NCBI GenBank assembly: GCA_024690485.1
Contig: JAILPB010000122.1
Location: forward strand, 1-47,117
Source: Butyrivibrio sp.
GTDB taxonomy: Bacteria > Bacillota > Clostridia > Lachnospirales > Lachnospiraceae
Reading direction: 5' to 3'
Length of the DNA stretch: 47,117 bases
Both the position numbers and the translations under genes were made by a program. Position 1 is the stretch's first letter, and every line of letters begins with the position of its first letter. The notes beneath the pieces were generated by a model. That model made no database searches. It worked only from the letters and a program-made list of their open reading frames with translations, and had not been told where the DNA came from. Below are positions 32,174-40,594 of the stretch, one piece after another.

Positions 32174-34846
32174 ATGGCTGATAAAAAGCATTTAAATATA
32201 GGAATATATGCCCACGTTGATTCGGGAAAAACTACGCTTTCAGAGGCGCTGCTGTATTTAACGGGAACCATCAGGAAGTCAGGAAGAGTAGATCACAAGG
32301 ATACCTTTCTTGATACGTATTCGTTGGAGAGGGACAGGGGAATTACCATCTTCTCAAAGCAGGCTCAGATAGATCTGTCAGAGAATACCCATGTAACACT
32401 CCTTGATACGCCGGGGCACGCAGACTTTGCCCCTGAAACAGAGAGAACCATGAAGGTTCTTGATGGAGCAATACTGATAATTAGCGCAGCGGACGGTGTG
32501 ACATCTCAGGTGCAGCTTTTGTGGAAGCTTCTGTCTCACTACGAGATTCCGGTATTCATTTTTGTAAATAAAATGGATCAGCCCGGCGCAGACAGAGACG
32601 AGCTTCTTTCCGACATAAAGCTCAGGCTCTCTGAAAACAGCCTTCCTTTTACTGACTTAATTGAAAACGAAGCTGCCGCCCTTCTTGATGAAAACCTTCA
32701 GGAAGAACTGGCTATGTGCGATGAAAAGCTGCTTTCTGCCTACCTTGATGAAGGAAGGCATGTAGATGCAGGAGACATAAAGAAGCTTATATCAAAACGT
32801 AAGCTTTTTCCGGTGCTCTTTGGCTCTGCCCTAAAAATGGAAGGCGTAAAAGAGCTCATTTCTCTGATAGATAATTATGCTGAAAAACCCCAATATCCAC
32901 AGGAATTTGGAGCAAGAGTCTATAAGATTTCAAGAGATCCGCAAGGAGTCAGACTGTCACATATTAAGATTACAGGCGGAAAAATAAACGTAAGAGACGA
33001 ACTCCTTCCGGGAGAGAAAATAGCCCAGATAAGAGTGTACTCCGGAGATAAATATGAACTGCTTCAAACAGCAGAAGCCGGACAAATCGTTGCATTGACA
33101 GGAATTGATTCATCCTATGCAGGACTTGGCTTTGGAATAACGAAGGGAGAATCCCAGGATATCCTGCAGCCTATTATGTCTTCTAAAATCATACTTCCTG
33201 AAGGCTATGATACTTTTAAAGCCTTTGCCCAGCTAAAAGAGCTTGCAGAGGAAGAGCCGCTCTTATCTGTTAGTAAATCTGATGAAACAGGCGAAATCTC
33301 AGTACAGATAATGGGACAGGTTCAGATGGAAATCCTGCAGCATCTCTGCGCTGACAGATTCGAAATGAATATAGATTTTGGGCCGGGAGAAATATTATAT
33401 AAGGAAACAATATCAGAGCCCGTTGAAGGAGTTGGTCACTTTGAACCCCTAAGACACTATGCTGAGGCTCATGTCCTCATAACTCCCACAGAGCCGGGAA
33501 GCGGACTTTCATTTGATACGAACTGCAAAACAGATGATCTTGCAAGAAACTGGCAAAACCTCATAATATCACATCTTGAAGAATTTAAGATAAGAGGAGT
33601 TCTCACAGGTTCTGAGCTTACGGATGTGAGATTTACCGTGATCGGCGGAAGAGCTCATGATAAGCATACAGAGGGCGGAGATTTTAGAGAAGCTACTATG
33701 CGTGCCGTAAGACAGGGACTTATGATGGCAAAAAGCGTGCTCCTTGAGCCGGTCTACGACTTTACAATAGAGGTACCGTCAGACTCCATAGGAAGGGTTT
33801 TGAGTGATATTCAGCGAATGAGCGGAACCAGTACCCCGCCGGAACTTCTTGCAGGTGGAATAAACCTGATTACAGGTAGCGCACCGGCATCGGAAATAGC
33901 TGACTATCCTGCAGAACTTATTTCATTTACCAGAGGACAGGGAAGAATCAGTTTGTCATTAAAAGGATATGAACCCTGCCACAACGCAGAGGAAATCATA
34001 GCTACAAAAGGCTACGAGCCGGAGCACGATCTTGAGCAGCCATCAGCCAGCGTATTTTGTATGCACGGCGTAGGAACGCTGGTTCCCTGGAATGAAGTCA
34101 GAAACAGGATGCATGTGGATACAGGCTGGAGCCCTGCAGGCGAAGATGATGAACCAGATACAGACTTAACTGACCTGGATAGATACGGGGACAGCCTTAA
34201 AACCTTCAATGCAGGAAGTCTTAAAAAGGAGCCTGAAAACCTCTCCTTTGAAGAAAGGGACAGGGCTTACAGAGCAACGATTCAGGAGCTTGATCAGATA
34301 TTTGAGAGAACCTACGGCCCTGTAAAACCAAGATATGATGCTAAAGCGGAGGAGGAGAGAAAGCGAAAGGCAAGTAGCGAGCCTGCTCCTAAGAAGTATA
34401 AGGCAAAAACCTCCTACAATCCCGACAATTCCTACCTGCTTGTTGATGGCTACAACGTTCTTTATGCAAATGCGGAATTCAAAAAACTTGCAGATATTGA
34501 TATAAAATCTGCCAGGGATAAGCTTATGGATGTTCTGTCAAATTATCAGGGCTTTAGAAGAGAGACAGTAATCCTTGTTTTTGACGCATACAGAGTTCCC
34601 GGCGGAACCGAGAGGGTCCTTAGATATAATAACATCGATGTGGTATTTACAAAAGAAGCAGAAACTGCAGATCAGTACATAGAAAGGACTGCTCATTCCT
34701 ACAGCAAAAGTAGCCGCGTGACTGTTGCAACATCAGATGCCATTGAGCAGGTCATCATCTACGGCGCAGGTGCCATAAGGATGTCAGCATCGGATTTCTG
34801 GCTTGAAATAAAGAGAACTGAGGACGAAATCAGGGAACACCTGTAA
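32174..34846 (+). CDS. TetM-like ribosome-protection GTPase fused to a C-terminal YacP/Rae1-type NYN nuclease domain
   Basis: 890 residues. N-terminal translation GTPase: G1 AHVDSGKTT (13-21), RDRGITI switch I (63-69), DTPGHADF (78-85, His82 catalytic), NKMD (132-135). Domains II-V follow as in TetM/EF-G, including HTEGGDFREATMRAVRQG and a TetM-style ending (SFTRGQGRISLSLKGYEPC). TetM itself stops near 640 residues. After an acidic then Lys-rich linker (about 665-750) comes a domain like YacP/Rae1: LLVDGYNVLYA (Asp758, Asn761), LVFDAYRVPGG (Asp804), ETADQYIERTAH (Asp833), VATSDAIEQVIIYGAGAIRMSA (Asp855). All acidic residues expected of an NYN nuclease are present. B. subtilis Rae1 cuts mRNA in the ribosomal A site, where TetM also binds. 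Start has AAAGGAAAC upstream. Confidence 0.9.
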   Translation: MADKKHLNIGIYAHVDSGKTTLSEALLYLTGTIRKSGRVDHKDTFLDTYSLERDRGITIFSKQAQIDLSENTHVTLLDTPGHADFAPETERTMKVLDGAILIISAADGVTSQVQLLWKLLSHYEIPVFIFVNKMDQPGADRDELLSDIKLRLSENSLPFTDLIENEAAALLDENLQEELAMCDEKLLSAYLDEGRHVDAGDIKKLISKRKLFPVLFGSALKMEGVKELISLIDNYAEKPQYPQEFGARVYKISRDPQGVRLSHIKITGGKINVRDELLPGEKIAQIRVYSGDKYELLQTAEAGQIVALTGIDSSYAGLGFGITKGESQDILQPIMSSKIILPEGYDTFKAFAQLKELAEEEPLLSVSKSDETGEISVQIMGQVQMEILQHLCADRFEMNIDFGPGEILYKETISEPVEGVGHFEPLRHYAEAHVLITPTEPGSGLSFDTNCKTDDLARNWQNLIISHLEEFKIRGVLTGSELTDVRFTVIGGRAHDKHTEGGDFREATMRAVRQGLMMAKSVLLEPVYDFTIEVPSDSIGRVLSDIQRMSGTSTPPELLAGGINLITGSAPASEIADYPAELISFTRGQGRISLSLKGYEPCHNAEEIIATKGYEPEHDLEQPSASVFCMHGVGTLVPWNEVRNRMHVDTGWSPAGEDDEPDTDLTDLDRYGDSLKTFNAGSLKKEPENLSFEERDRAYRATIQELDQIFERTYGPVKPRYDAKAEEERKRKASSEPAPKKYKAKTSYNPDNSYLLVDGYNVLYANAEFKKLADIDIKSARDKLMDVLSNYQGFRRETVILVFDAYRVPGGTERVLRYNNIDVVFTKEAETADQYIERTAHSYSKSSRVTVATSDAIEQVIIYGAGAIRMSASDFWLEIKRTEDEIREHL

Positions 34847-34867
34847 TAACCGGACACATACAGGTGT
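34837..34867 (+). terminator. Hairpin over the end of the GTPase-NYN gene
   Basis: ACACCTGT (34837-34844) pairs perfectly with ACAGGTGT (34860-34867); the stop codon is in the loop. There is no U-run, so it may slow or protect rather than end the transcript. Confidence 0.45.
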
Positions 34868-34870
34868 GCC

Positions 34871-34899
34871 TTGTAAAAACAAATTGTTTAGTGTACAAT
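34871..34899 (+). promoter_or_regulatory. Sigma-A-type promoter of the DUF1858 gene
   Basis: -35 TTGTAA (34871-34876), 17-base spacer, -10 TACAAT (34894-34899). Confidence 0.65.
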
Positions 34900-34950
34900 T
34901 CAAACACATAAAAAACATAAGACGAAGTTTTCATATATATGGAGGTAATT

Positions 34951-35166
34951 ATGAGCGAAGCACTTATTAGTTCAGATATGCTTGTTGGCGATATCATTTC
35001 AAAGCACCCTATTGCAGCGCAGTTCCTTATGGAATGTGGTATGGGCTGTATTCACTGCCCTGCATCACAGATGGAATCACTTTCTGATGCATGTGCTGTT
35101 CACGGCATCGACGGTGACGAGATCACAGATGCTTTAAATGATTATCTTTTAGAGCATAACGCATAA
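34951..35166 (+). CDS. DUF1858 domain protein
   Basis: 71 residues from ATG 34951; TGGAGG immediately upstream is the ribosome binding site, so the ATG at 34939 that overlaps it is not the start. The domain reads MLVGDIISKHPIAAQFLMECGMGCIHCPASQMESLSDACAVHG, with the family's paired cysteines Cys-x2-Cys plus others, followed by IDGDEITDALNDYL. DUF1858 proteins are small helical proteins found alone or fused to hybrid-cluster and redox enzymes, and are suspected of redox or metal roles. It stands alone between a promoter and a terminator. Confidence 0.9.
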   Translation: MSEALISSDMLVGDIISKHPIAAQFLMECGMGCIHCPASQMESLSDACAVHGIDGDEITDALNDYLLEHNA

Positions 35167-35193
35167 TAAAAAAACGAAAGAAATGATAGGCGT

Positions 35194-35222
35194 CGGCGCT
35201 GATATGTACCGGCGCTTTTTTC
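35194..35222 (+). terminator. Intrinsic terminator after the DUF1858 gene
   Basis: GGCGCTG near 35195 pairs with CCGGCGCT (35209-35216) with G-T pairs, followed by six Ts. Confidence 0.6.
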
Positions 35223-35309
35223 TTATCTTCCAGGGAATAATGCTGAATTTTCTTCTGACACCACTCATATGCAATTGGTTCTGATACAAAAAGTTTCCAT
35301 AATAAAAAC

Positions 35310-35337
35310 TAAATACTTCCTTATTCCTGTCCGAAAT
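35310..35337 (+). promoter_or_regulatory. Probable sigma-28-type promoter of the flagellin gene
   Basis: TAAA (35310-35313), 16-base spacer, TCCGAAAT (35330-35337), two mismatches from GCCGATAT. The sequence AAAAGTTTCCA occurs both just upstream (35289-35299) and in the leader (35365-35375), where it begins a small GTTTC-CAA-GAAAC hairpin. Confidence 0.55.
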
Positions 35338-35416
35338 AAAAAATGTAGCAGGCGTACTATGTGTAAAAGTTTCCAAGAAACATAAACGCATATGGGTTTA
35401 AGCGGGGAAATGCGGG

Positions 35417-37975
35417 ATGATCATTCAGCACAACATAGCTTCAATGAATGCAAACAGAATGCTGGGTATGACTACGGTTAAGCAGAAGAAAAGCGCAGAA
35501 AAGCTTTCTTCCGGTTATAAGATCAACCGCGCCGCTGACGATGCTGCAGGTCTTTCTATCAGTGAAAAAATGAGAAGGCAGGTTCGCGGCCTTTCAAGGG
35601 GATCTGTAAACAGTAATGACGGAATATCCCTTGCTCAGACTGCTGAAGGAGCTCTTGCAGAAGTTCATGATATGCTTCACCGCATGAATGAGCTTGCTGT
35701 TCAGGCTGCCAACGGCACAAATTCCAAAACAGACAGAGATGCAATACAGGATGAGATAGTACAGCTTGAAAAAGAGATAGACAGAGTTTCTGAGTCTACC
35801 AAGTTTAACGAGACATATCTTCTTAAGGGCGGCACAGGAAAAAGAACTCAGTACATAAACATTCACGATGCAGGTCTTGACGGAATAATCTCCAATTCCA
35901 CAGCAGGTGTGGGACATGGCACTTTTACCATGGAGAGATTAAATGCATCAGATGTGATTATGATCGCAGCCAGAAACTACACCATAGGAACAGGAAAAGC
36001 AGATGTACAGAGCATAATAAACACCACAGGCGTAGGCGGAGATAAGGTCGTAATAAACAATCAGGACTTTTACATAATTGAGCAAAACGGCTCAGCTCCC
36101 TGCCAGCAGACTTCATATATAGCGGGTAGAGTTACTTCTTCAACTAATGATGTGAAGATTGACTCTAATCATTATGTTTTAAGAAGCGGTGGCGCAATTG
36201 CTGAGAGAGCAGGAAACGTGGCAGCTACGATTGGTAATGATACAAGAAATGTCACTGTGACGACTACCGGAGGTACTTCGACCACCTATGCTCTCTATGA
36301 TGGTACCTACATATCAGAACTGGCAAATAATGTGTCATCAGTACTTGGAAGTACCGGCTCAAGTCTTCGTTCAGTTACCATAAACGGCAGTACTTATACC
36401 ACGAAAACTGCTAACGGATATACTGCTACAGACTGGAACACCCTTTCAAACCGTATTGATGGCGCTACCTCTGTGACCTATGGCGGAAATACCTATACAC
36501 TCCGTACTACTTATGGCGGAGCAACTTATTATGCGGAAACTGCTTCTAATATATCGGGCGATATGTCGGGACTTGGCATTGGAAGTGCGGTTACTGTCTA
36601 TGACGCATCCTCAAACACTAACACGACATATACCGTTGCAGCAGATGACAGCGAGATGGCTATAAACAGGATTCAGCTCAGCACCCTGCAGGGAATAGTA
36701 AGCAGCCTGTCAGCAACATCAAGAGTAACTGCAGGCGGCGCCAGATATCTTGTGCAGTCCTACAATTCTTCAAGTGTAAAGAGCGGCATAACCAATGATG
36801 TGGAAGTAAACGTGGATGGAACAAAATATCTTGCTAAAACAGCAGGCAATTATAAATCAATGGCAGACCTTAGAGCTCAGGTGTCAGGCCTTTCTGTGGA
36901 TAGTACTGTATCAATAGCTACAGATGGATCTTCATATAATTACAGGATCAAAAACTACAACCTAAGTTCTGTAAAGGGCACTGTCAGCGGAATTGCAGAG
37001 AGTAGCTATGATAATCCCTACAATTCTGTAAATGTAGATGGCTCCTCTTATATGATAAAGAACTACAATTGGTCTTCTGTTAAAGATGCCATACGATCCT
37101 TTGACTATACACCCGGTGTGACTACGGGAATAACCATGGAAGTTGACGGAGCCCAGTATACAGCAGAGACCTATCATTACAGGCAGGCAATATGTATGGC
37201 TTACGGCGAAGATCAACAGACCAATGTTACAACTCCCGGCGCCGGAACTGATGATCTGCTTCAGGATGGCGATACAGTAACTTTCCACGACAGGACCTAT
37301 ACCCTCATGGTTGATTCAAACAGTGACGGATACGATGATGTGGATAGTTTCCTTGTAACTGAGGGAAGAGCTTATAAGATAATCGCAAAAGAGCTTGAAA
37401 AAGCCAGTAGCATAGGTGCCACGGATTCAAGTGCAGTCGTTCGAGATAAAAATAATGTGGATATAGTTGACAGCGTGACTATGGCAGCAGATTTTTTGGA
37501 GGATCCTAACAGTGAGAAATCACTTGTCAGATTCGAGATAGACAGAGGTTCTATCCTAATTGAAAAAGATCTTCACGTTAATATCCACGCCGGAACTGAT
37601 GCGGACATGAATAATAAGATCGGCATCGATATAAAAGCCATGAGTTCCGCAAGTCTTGGAATTGAAAAAATAAATGTATCAGACAACAGCGGAATAAATG
37701 CGACATACGCAATAGATGCCATAGAAGACGCCATAAAGGAAGTATCAAGACAGAGATCACTTCTTGGCGCAGTCCAGAACCGCATGGAGCATACCATAAG
37801 GAATCTCGACAATGTTGTGGAAAATACTACGAAGTCAGAATCAGTCCTAAGAGATACAGATATGGCATCTGAGATGGTGGACCATGCAAAGAATAATATA
37901 CTTGCTCAGGCAGGACAGGCGATGCTCTCGCAGGCATCAAAGACACCGGAAGCAGTAATGAGCCTTCTTCAGTAA
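35417..37975 (+). CDS. fliC: Flagellin, unusually long, with repeat-built central region
   Basis: 852 residues, about twice or more the usual length. The N-terminal D0/D1 part (1-140: MIIQHNIASMNANRML, KSAEKLSSGYKINRAADDAAGLSISEKMR) and C-terminal part (about 745-852: SRQRSLLGAVQNRMEHTI ... ending in SLLQ) are normal and would form the filament core. About 600 residues between them would stick out from the filament. They contain at least seven units with the pattern V-x-x-x-G-x-x-Y followed by Lys/Thr-Asn-Tyr and Ser-Ser-Val-Lys, near residues 319, 352, 436, 463, 499, 538 and 574. The variable part has only two cysteines. The ribosome binding site is AGCGGGG. A terminator follows. Confidence 0.95.
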   Translation: MIIQHNIASMNANRMLGMTTVKQKKSAEKLSSGYKINRAADDAAGLSISEKMRRQVRGLSRGSVNSNDGISLAQTAEGALAEVHDMLHRMNELAVQAANGTNSKTDRDAIQDEIVQLEKEIDRVSESTKFNETYLLKGGTGKRTQYINIHDAGLDGIISNSTAGVGHGTFTMERLNASDVIMIAARNYTIGTGKADVQSIINTTGVGGDKVVINNQDFYIIEQNGSAPCQQTSYIAGRVTSSTNDVKIDSNHYVLRSGGAIAERAGNVAATIGNDTRNVTVTTTGGTSTTYALYDGTYISELANNVSSVLGSTGSSLRSVTINGSTYTTKTANGYTATDWNTLSNRIDGATSVTYGGNTYTLRTTYGGATYYAETASNISGDMSGLGIGSAVTVYDASSNTNTTYTVAADDSEMAINRIQLSTLQGIVSSLSATSRVTAGGARYLVQSYNSSSVKSGITNDVEVNVDGTKYLAKTAGNYKSMADLRAQVSGLSVDSTVSIATDGSSYNYRIKNYNLSSVKGTVSGIAESSYDNPYNSVNVDGSSYMIKNYNWSSVKDAIRSFDYTPGVTTGITMEVDGAQYTAETYHYRQAICMAYGEDQQTNVTTPGAGTDDLLQDGDTVTFHDRTYTLMVDSNSDGYDDVDSFLVTEGRAYKIIAKELEKASSIGATDSSAVVRDKNNVDIVDSVTMAADFLEDPNSEKSLVRFEIDRGSILIEKDLHVNIHAGTDADMNNKIGIDIKAMSSASLGIEKINVSDNSGINATYAIDAIEDAIKEVSRQRSLLGAVQNRMEHTIRNLDNVVENTTKSESVLRDTDMASEMVDHAKNNILAQAGQAMLSQASKTPEAVMSLLQ

Positions 37976-38014
37976 TCAGGACTATTCCCGGAAACAAAAT
38001 AAATTAATAAAAAA

Positions 38015-38042
38015 ACTCTCAGCCATATGACTGAGAGTTTTC
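38015..38042 (+). terminator. Intrinsic terminator after flagellin
   Basis: ACTCTCAG (38015-38022) pairs perfectly with CTGAGAGT (38031-38038), followed by TTT; an A-run before it may let it work for the minus-strand tRNA as well. Confidence 0.9.
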
Positions 38043-38048
38043 ATATAG

Positions 38049-38122
38049 TCGGAGTGGCGGGACTCGAACTCGCGGCCTCTACCTCCCTAAGATAGCGCGC
38101 TAACCTACTGCGCTACACCCCG
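38049..38122 (-). tRNA. tRNA-Pro (anticodon AGG)
   Basis: 74 bases on the minus strand. Acceptor CGGGGTG/CACTCCG with one G-T pair, discriminator A73, D-stem GCGC/GCGC, anticodon stem CTATC/GGTAG, loop TTAGGGA giving anticodon AGG with G37, T-loop TTCGAGT. The first pair C1-G72 with A73 is the identity mark of bacterial tRNA-Pro. The T-stem has one A-C mismatch (GCGAG/CCCGC). CCA is not encoded. A34 must be changed to inosine by TadA to read all of its codons. It lies alone, opposite to both neighbours. Confidence 0.9.
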
Positions 38123-38255
38123 GCGACAAACGATATAATATCACGACAGAATAATAAAATCAACAACAATTTTTAATTTTTTTTCATTTTTTTAAATTCA
38201 CTATAAAACCCTTGTATATGTTGCAAAATAGCGTGTTTTTTTATAGGCTAAAGGT

Positions 38256-39842
38256 ATGAATAAAAACACAACAGAAAAAGTAAAAATGACAAATGAGCAT
38301 AAGGGGTATGTGAAAAATGGGGTTCGAAGGATGATTCTTTCCGGAATCGCCATTCTTTTGCAGCTTTTGCTTCTTATTGGTCTTTCCATAAATGTATCCA
38401 AAGTCATGCAGAACGTGCAGACAGTAATGTATTTTATCGCCGCTATCATGGCTTTTATTATCTATTCAAGAAACAGGACTTCGGCTATGAAAGCCCCCTG
38501 GATGATCCTTATATCGGCTTTTCCCGTGGCCGGCACCGCAATGTATCTCATGATAGGTTCGGACAGTGGTACCAAGGAGATGAAGAAAAGATATAAGGAA
38601 ATCGATGAGGAAATAGCCGAGCATCTTCCAAAGAATGACAAGGAACTGAAGGAACTAACAGATTATTCCATGTCTGTTGCAGGCATAGCTTCTTATATCA
38701 GGAAATATACTAATTTCCCTGTTTATAAAAATACCGACATAAAGTATTTCGCAGATCCTATGGATGCTTTTCTTGCCCAGATTGAAGATATCAAAAAGGC
38801 GCAGAAATTCGTGTTTGTGGAGTACCATGCAATCGAAGACGGCAAGGCTTTTCACAAGCTTGAGATGCCTCTTGTGGAATGCGCAAAACGAGGTGTGGAC
38901 GTAAGAATATTCTATGATGATATCGGAAGCATAGGCTTTGTGGATACGGATTTTGTTGGCAGGATGGAGAGCCTCGGCATAAGATGCAGAGTATTCAACA
39001 GGGTTTCACCGGTCCTCAATTTCTTTTTCAACAACAGAGATCACAGGAAAATAACTGTAATTGACGGAAAAGTAGGTTACACAGGCGGCTACAATATTGC
39101 AAACGAGTACTTTAACATCACAAGGCCCTACGGCAGCTGGAAGGACTCCGGAATAAGACTGGAGGGAGATGCAGTAAGGTCTCTGACACTGACTTTCCTT
39201 GAAATGTGGGGAGCTTCCAAAAGAAAGAAGGAAAAACATTACATAGAAAACTACGAGCGCTTTATTCCAGAATACGACTACAAAGCAAAGGAAAATGCCT
39301 TCGTTATCCCCTATGCAGACAGTCCCTTAAGGAAGGAGCCTCTGGCGGAGAATGTCTACATAAGCCTTGTGGAAAAAGCCTACAGATACTGCTATTTCAC
39401 AACGCCCTACCTGATAGTTGGTGACGAGATGATGCATGCCCTGTGTCTTGCCGCAAAAAGAGGTGTCGATGTAAGAATAATTACTCCCGGAATTCCGGAC
39501 AAGAAGCTGATCTATTCAGTAACCAGGTCCTATTATCACAACCTTGTAAGGGCAGGAGTTAAGATCTATGAGTGGACTCCGGGCTTTTGCCATTCAAAAA
39601 TGTGCATTGTGGATGATAAAGTTGCTGCTTGCGGAACCATAAATCTGGATTTCAGAAGCCTTTATCACCACTTTGAGAATGGATGCCTTATAGCTAATTC
39701 CCATGTGGTTGGTGAGATAAAAGATGACATCTTAAAGACCCAGGCAGAGAGCGTGGACGTTTCAGAGCATTACCTTTCAGGCAGATCTGTGCCACTTAAA
39801 ATGAAGCAGGCAATCCTTAGAATTTTTGCTCCGCTTTTCTAG
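38256..39842 (+). CDS. cls: Cardiolipin synthase (phospholipase D type)
   Basis: 528 residues. Joins two phosphatidylglycerols into cardiolipin at the inner membrane face. Three hydrophobic segments near the start (about 25-50, 60-75 and 85-105, ILLQLLLLIGLS, VMYFIAAIMAFIIY, WMILISAFPVAGTAMYLMIG) form the PLDc_N region. Two HKD motifs are intact: HRKITVID beginning at His263 and HSKMCIVD beginning at His446, each followed by its Gly-Gly/Gly-Thr and Asn residues. The ribosome binding site is weak (AAAGGT directly before ATG). It is a single gene with the tRNA-Pro behind it on the other strand. Confidence 0.94.
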   Translation: MNKNTTEKVKMTNEHKGYVKNGVRRMILSGIAILLQLLLLIGLSINVSKVMQNVQTVMYFIAAIMAFIIYSRNRTSAMKAPWMILISAFPVAGTAMYLMIGSDSGTKEMKKRYKEIDEEIAEHLPKNDKELKELTDYSMSVAGIASYIRKYTNFPVYKNTDIKYFADPMDAFLAQIEDIKKAQKFVFVEYHAIEDGKAFHKLEMPLVECAKRGVDVRIFYDDIGSIGFVDTDFVGRMESLGIRCRVFNRVSPVLNFFFNNRDHRKITVIDGKVGYTGGYNIANEYFNITRPYGSWKDSGIRLEGDAVRSLTLTFLEMWGASKRKKEKHYIENYERFIPEYDYKAKENAFVIPYADSPLRKEPLAENVYISLVEKAYRYCYFTTPYLIVGDEMMHALCLAAKRGVDVRIITPGIPDKKLIYSVTRSYYHNLVRAGVKIYEWTPGFCHSKMCIVDDKVAACGTINLDFRSLYHHFENGCLIANSHVVGEIKDDILKTQAESVDVSEHYLSGRSVPLKMKQAILRIFAPLF

Positions 39843-39893
39843 GAAAAAATTGAAATTTTAGTACAAAAAGCACCAAATTTTATGGTAAGTTAA

Positions 39894-39922
39894 TTTTATC
39901 TTGAAAAAATCAGAACTATAAT
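39894..39922 (+). promoter_or_regulatory. Possible promoter of the HD-domain gene
   Basis: Consensus -10 TATAAT (39917-39922) with a poor -35 TTTTAT at 17 bases. Inverted repeat arms AAAAGCAC (39866-39873) and GTGCTTTT (39929-39936) lie on either side of it. Confidence 0.4.
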
Positions 39923-39991
39923 TAGAAAGTGCTTTTGATTATTTCAAGGCACGGTTCCAAAGTTTTTTGATTTATGGTTCGGAGATTTTTA

Positions 39992-40576
39992 ATGAGTTTT
40001 CTTAAAGATTCAAGTGATTTCAAGTGGCTTACCGGTGAAGTAAAAGATAGAATTATCAAGTGGCAGTTTGCTAATGGCGTTAAGATGACAGATACAGACA
40101 GGGCATTTTCAGATCTGTGTTTTTACGGAGAGGATATTTTAAAATCTGATATTTTTGCATTAGCTTTTGAACAGGTGCATCATAATATCTCTACAGTTGG
40201 CGAGCATACACTTCATGTGGCGCTTAAGGCACTGGATATTGCATATGATTTTCAGAATAAGGGAATATCTGTTAATATAGAGAGTGTTGTATGTGCAGCA
40301 CTTTGCCACGATCTGGGTATTCTTGGCAGGCACGAGAAGTTTAAGAATAATCTTGTTTGCTGCTTTTTGCATCCAAGACATTCAGCTGATATAGCAAGAG
40401 ATAGTTTCCCGTTTGTTTCATATGAGGCATATAAGGCGATTGCATGCCATATGTTTCCTGCAACGCCCATTCCGCCTACAACACTTACGGGACTTATACT
40501 GATCTGGGCTGATAAGAGCTGCTCTGTAAATGAGGTCAGGGGAATTATTGATAGTCTTGATGTAGTTCCTGCCTGA
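39992..40576 (+). CDS. HD-domain protein, probable metal-dependent phosphohydrolase
   Basis: 194 residues from ATG 39992 (CGGAG nine bases upstream); an ATG at 39974 has no ribosome binding site. HD signature residues are seen in order: His in EHTLHVALKALD, His-Asp in ALCHDLGILGRHEKF, a further His in FLHPRHSADIAR and in IACHMFP, and Asp in IWADKSCSVNE. HD proteins of this size hydrolyse phosphate esters of nucleotides or similar compounds; the substrate is not evident. It ends directly before the CAP-domain gene, so the two may share an mRNA. Confidence 0.88.
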   Translation: MSFLKDSSDFKWLTGEVKDRIIKWQFANGVKMTDTDRAFSDLCFYGEDILKSDIFALAFEQVHHNISTVGEHTLHVALKALDIAYDFQNKGISVNIESVVCAALCHDLGILGRHEKFKNNLVCCFLHPRHSADIARDSFPFVSYEAYKAIACHMFPATPIPPTTLTGLILIWADKSCSVNEVRGIIDSLDVVPA

Positions 40577-40594
40577 ATGAAAAGGGGAGAGAGT

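Noticed and set aside
32174..34846. Acquired tetracycline resistance gene on a mobile element
   Set aside because: No transposase, conjugation gene or flanking repeat is seen; the protein is a longer fusion and its codon style matches its neighbours.
35417..37975. CRISPR array or tandem DNA repeats in the flagellin gene
   Set aside because: The repeats are imperfect protein-level units within an open frame, not identical DNA repeats with spacers.
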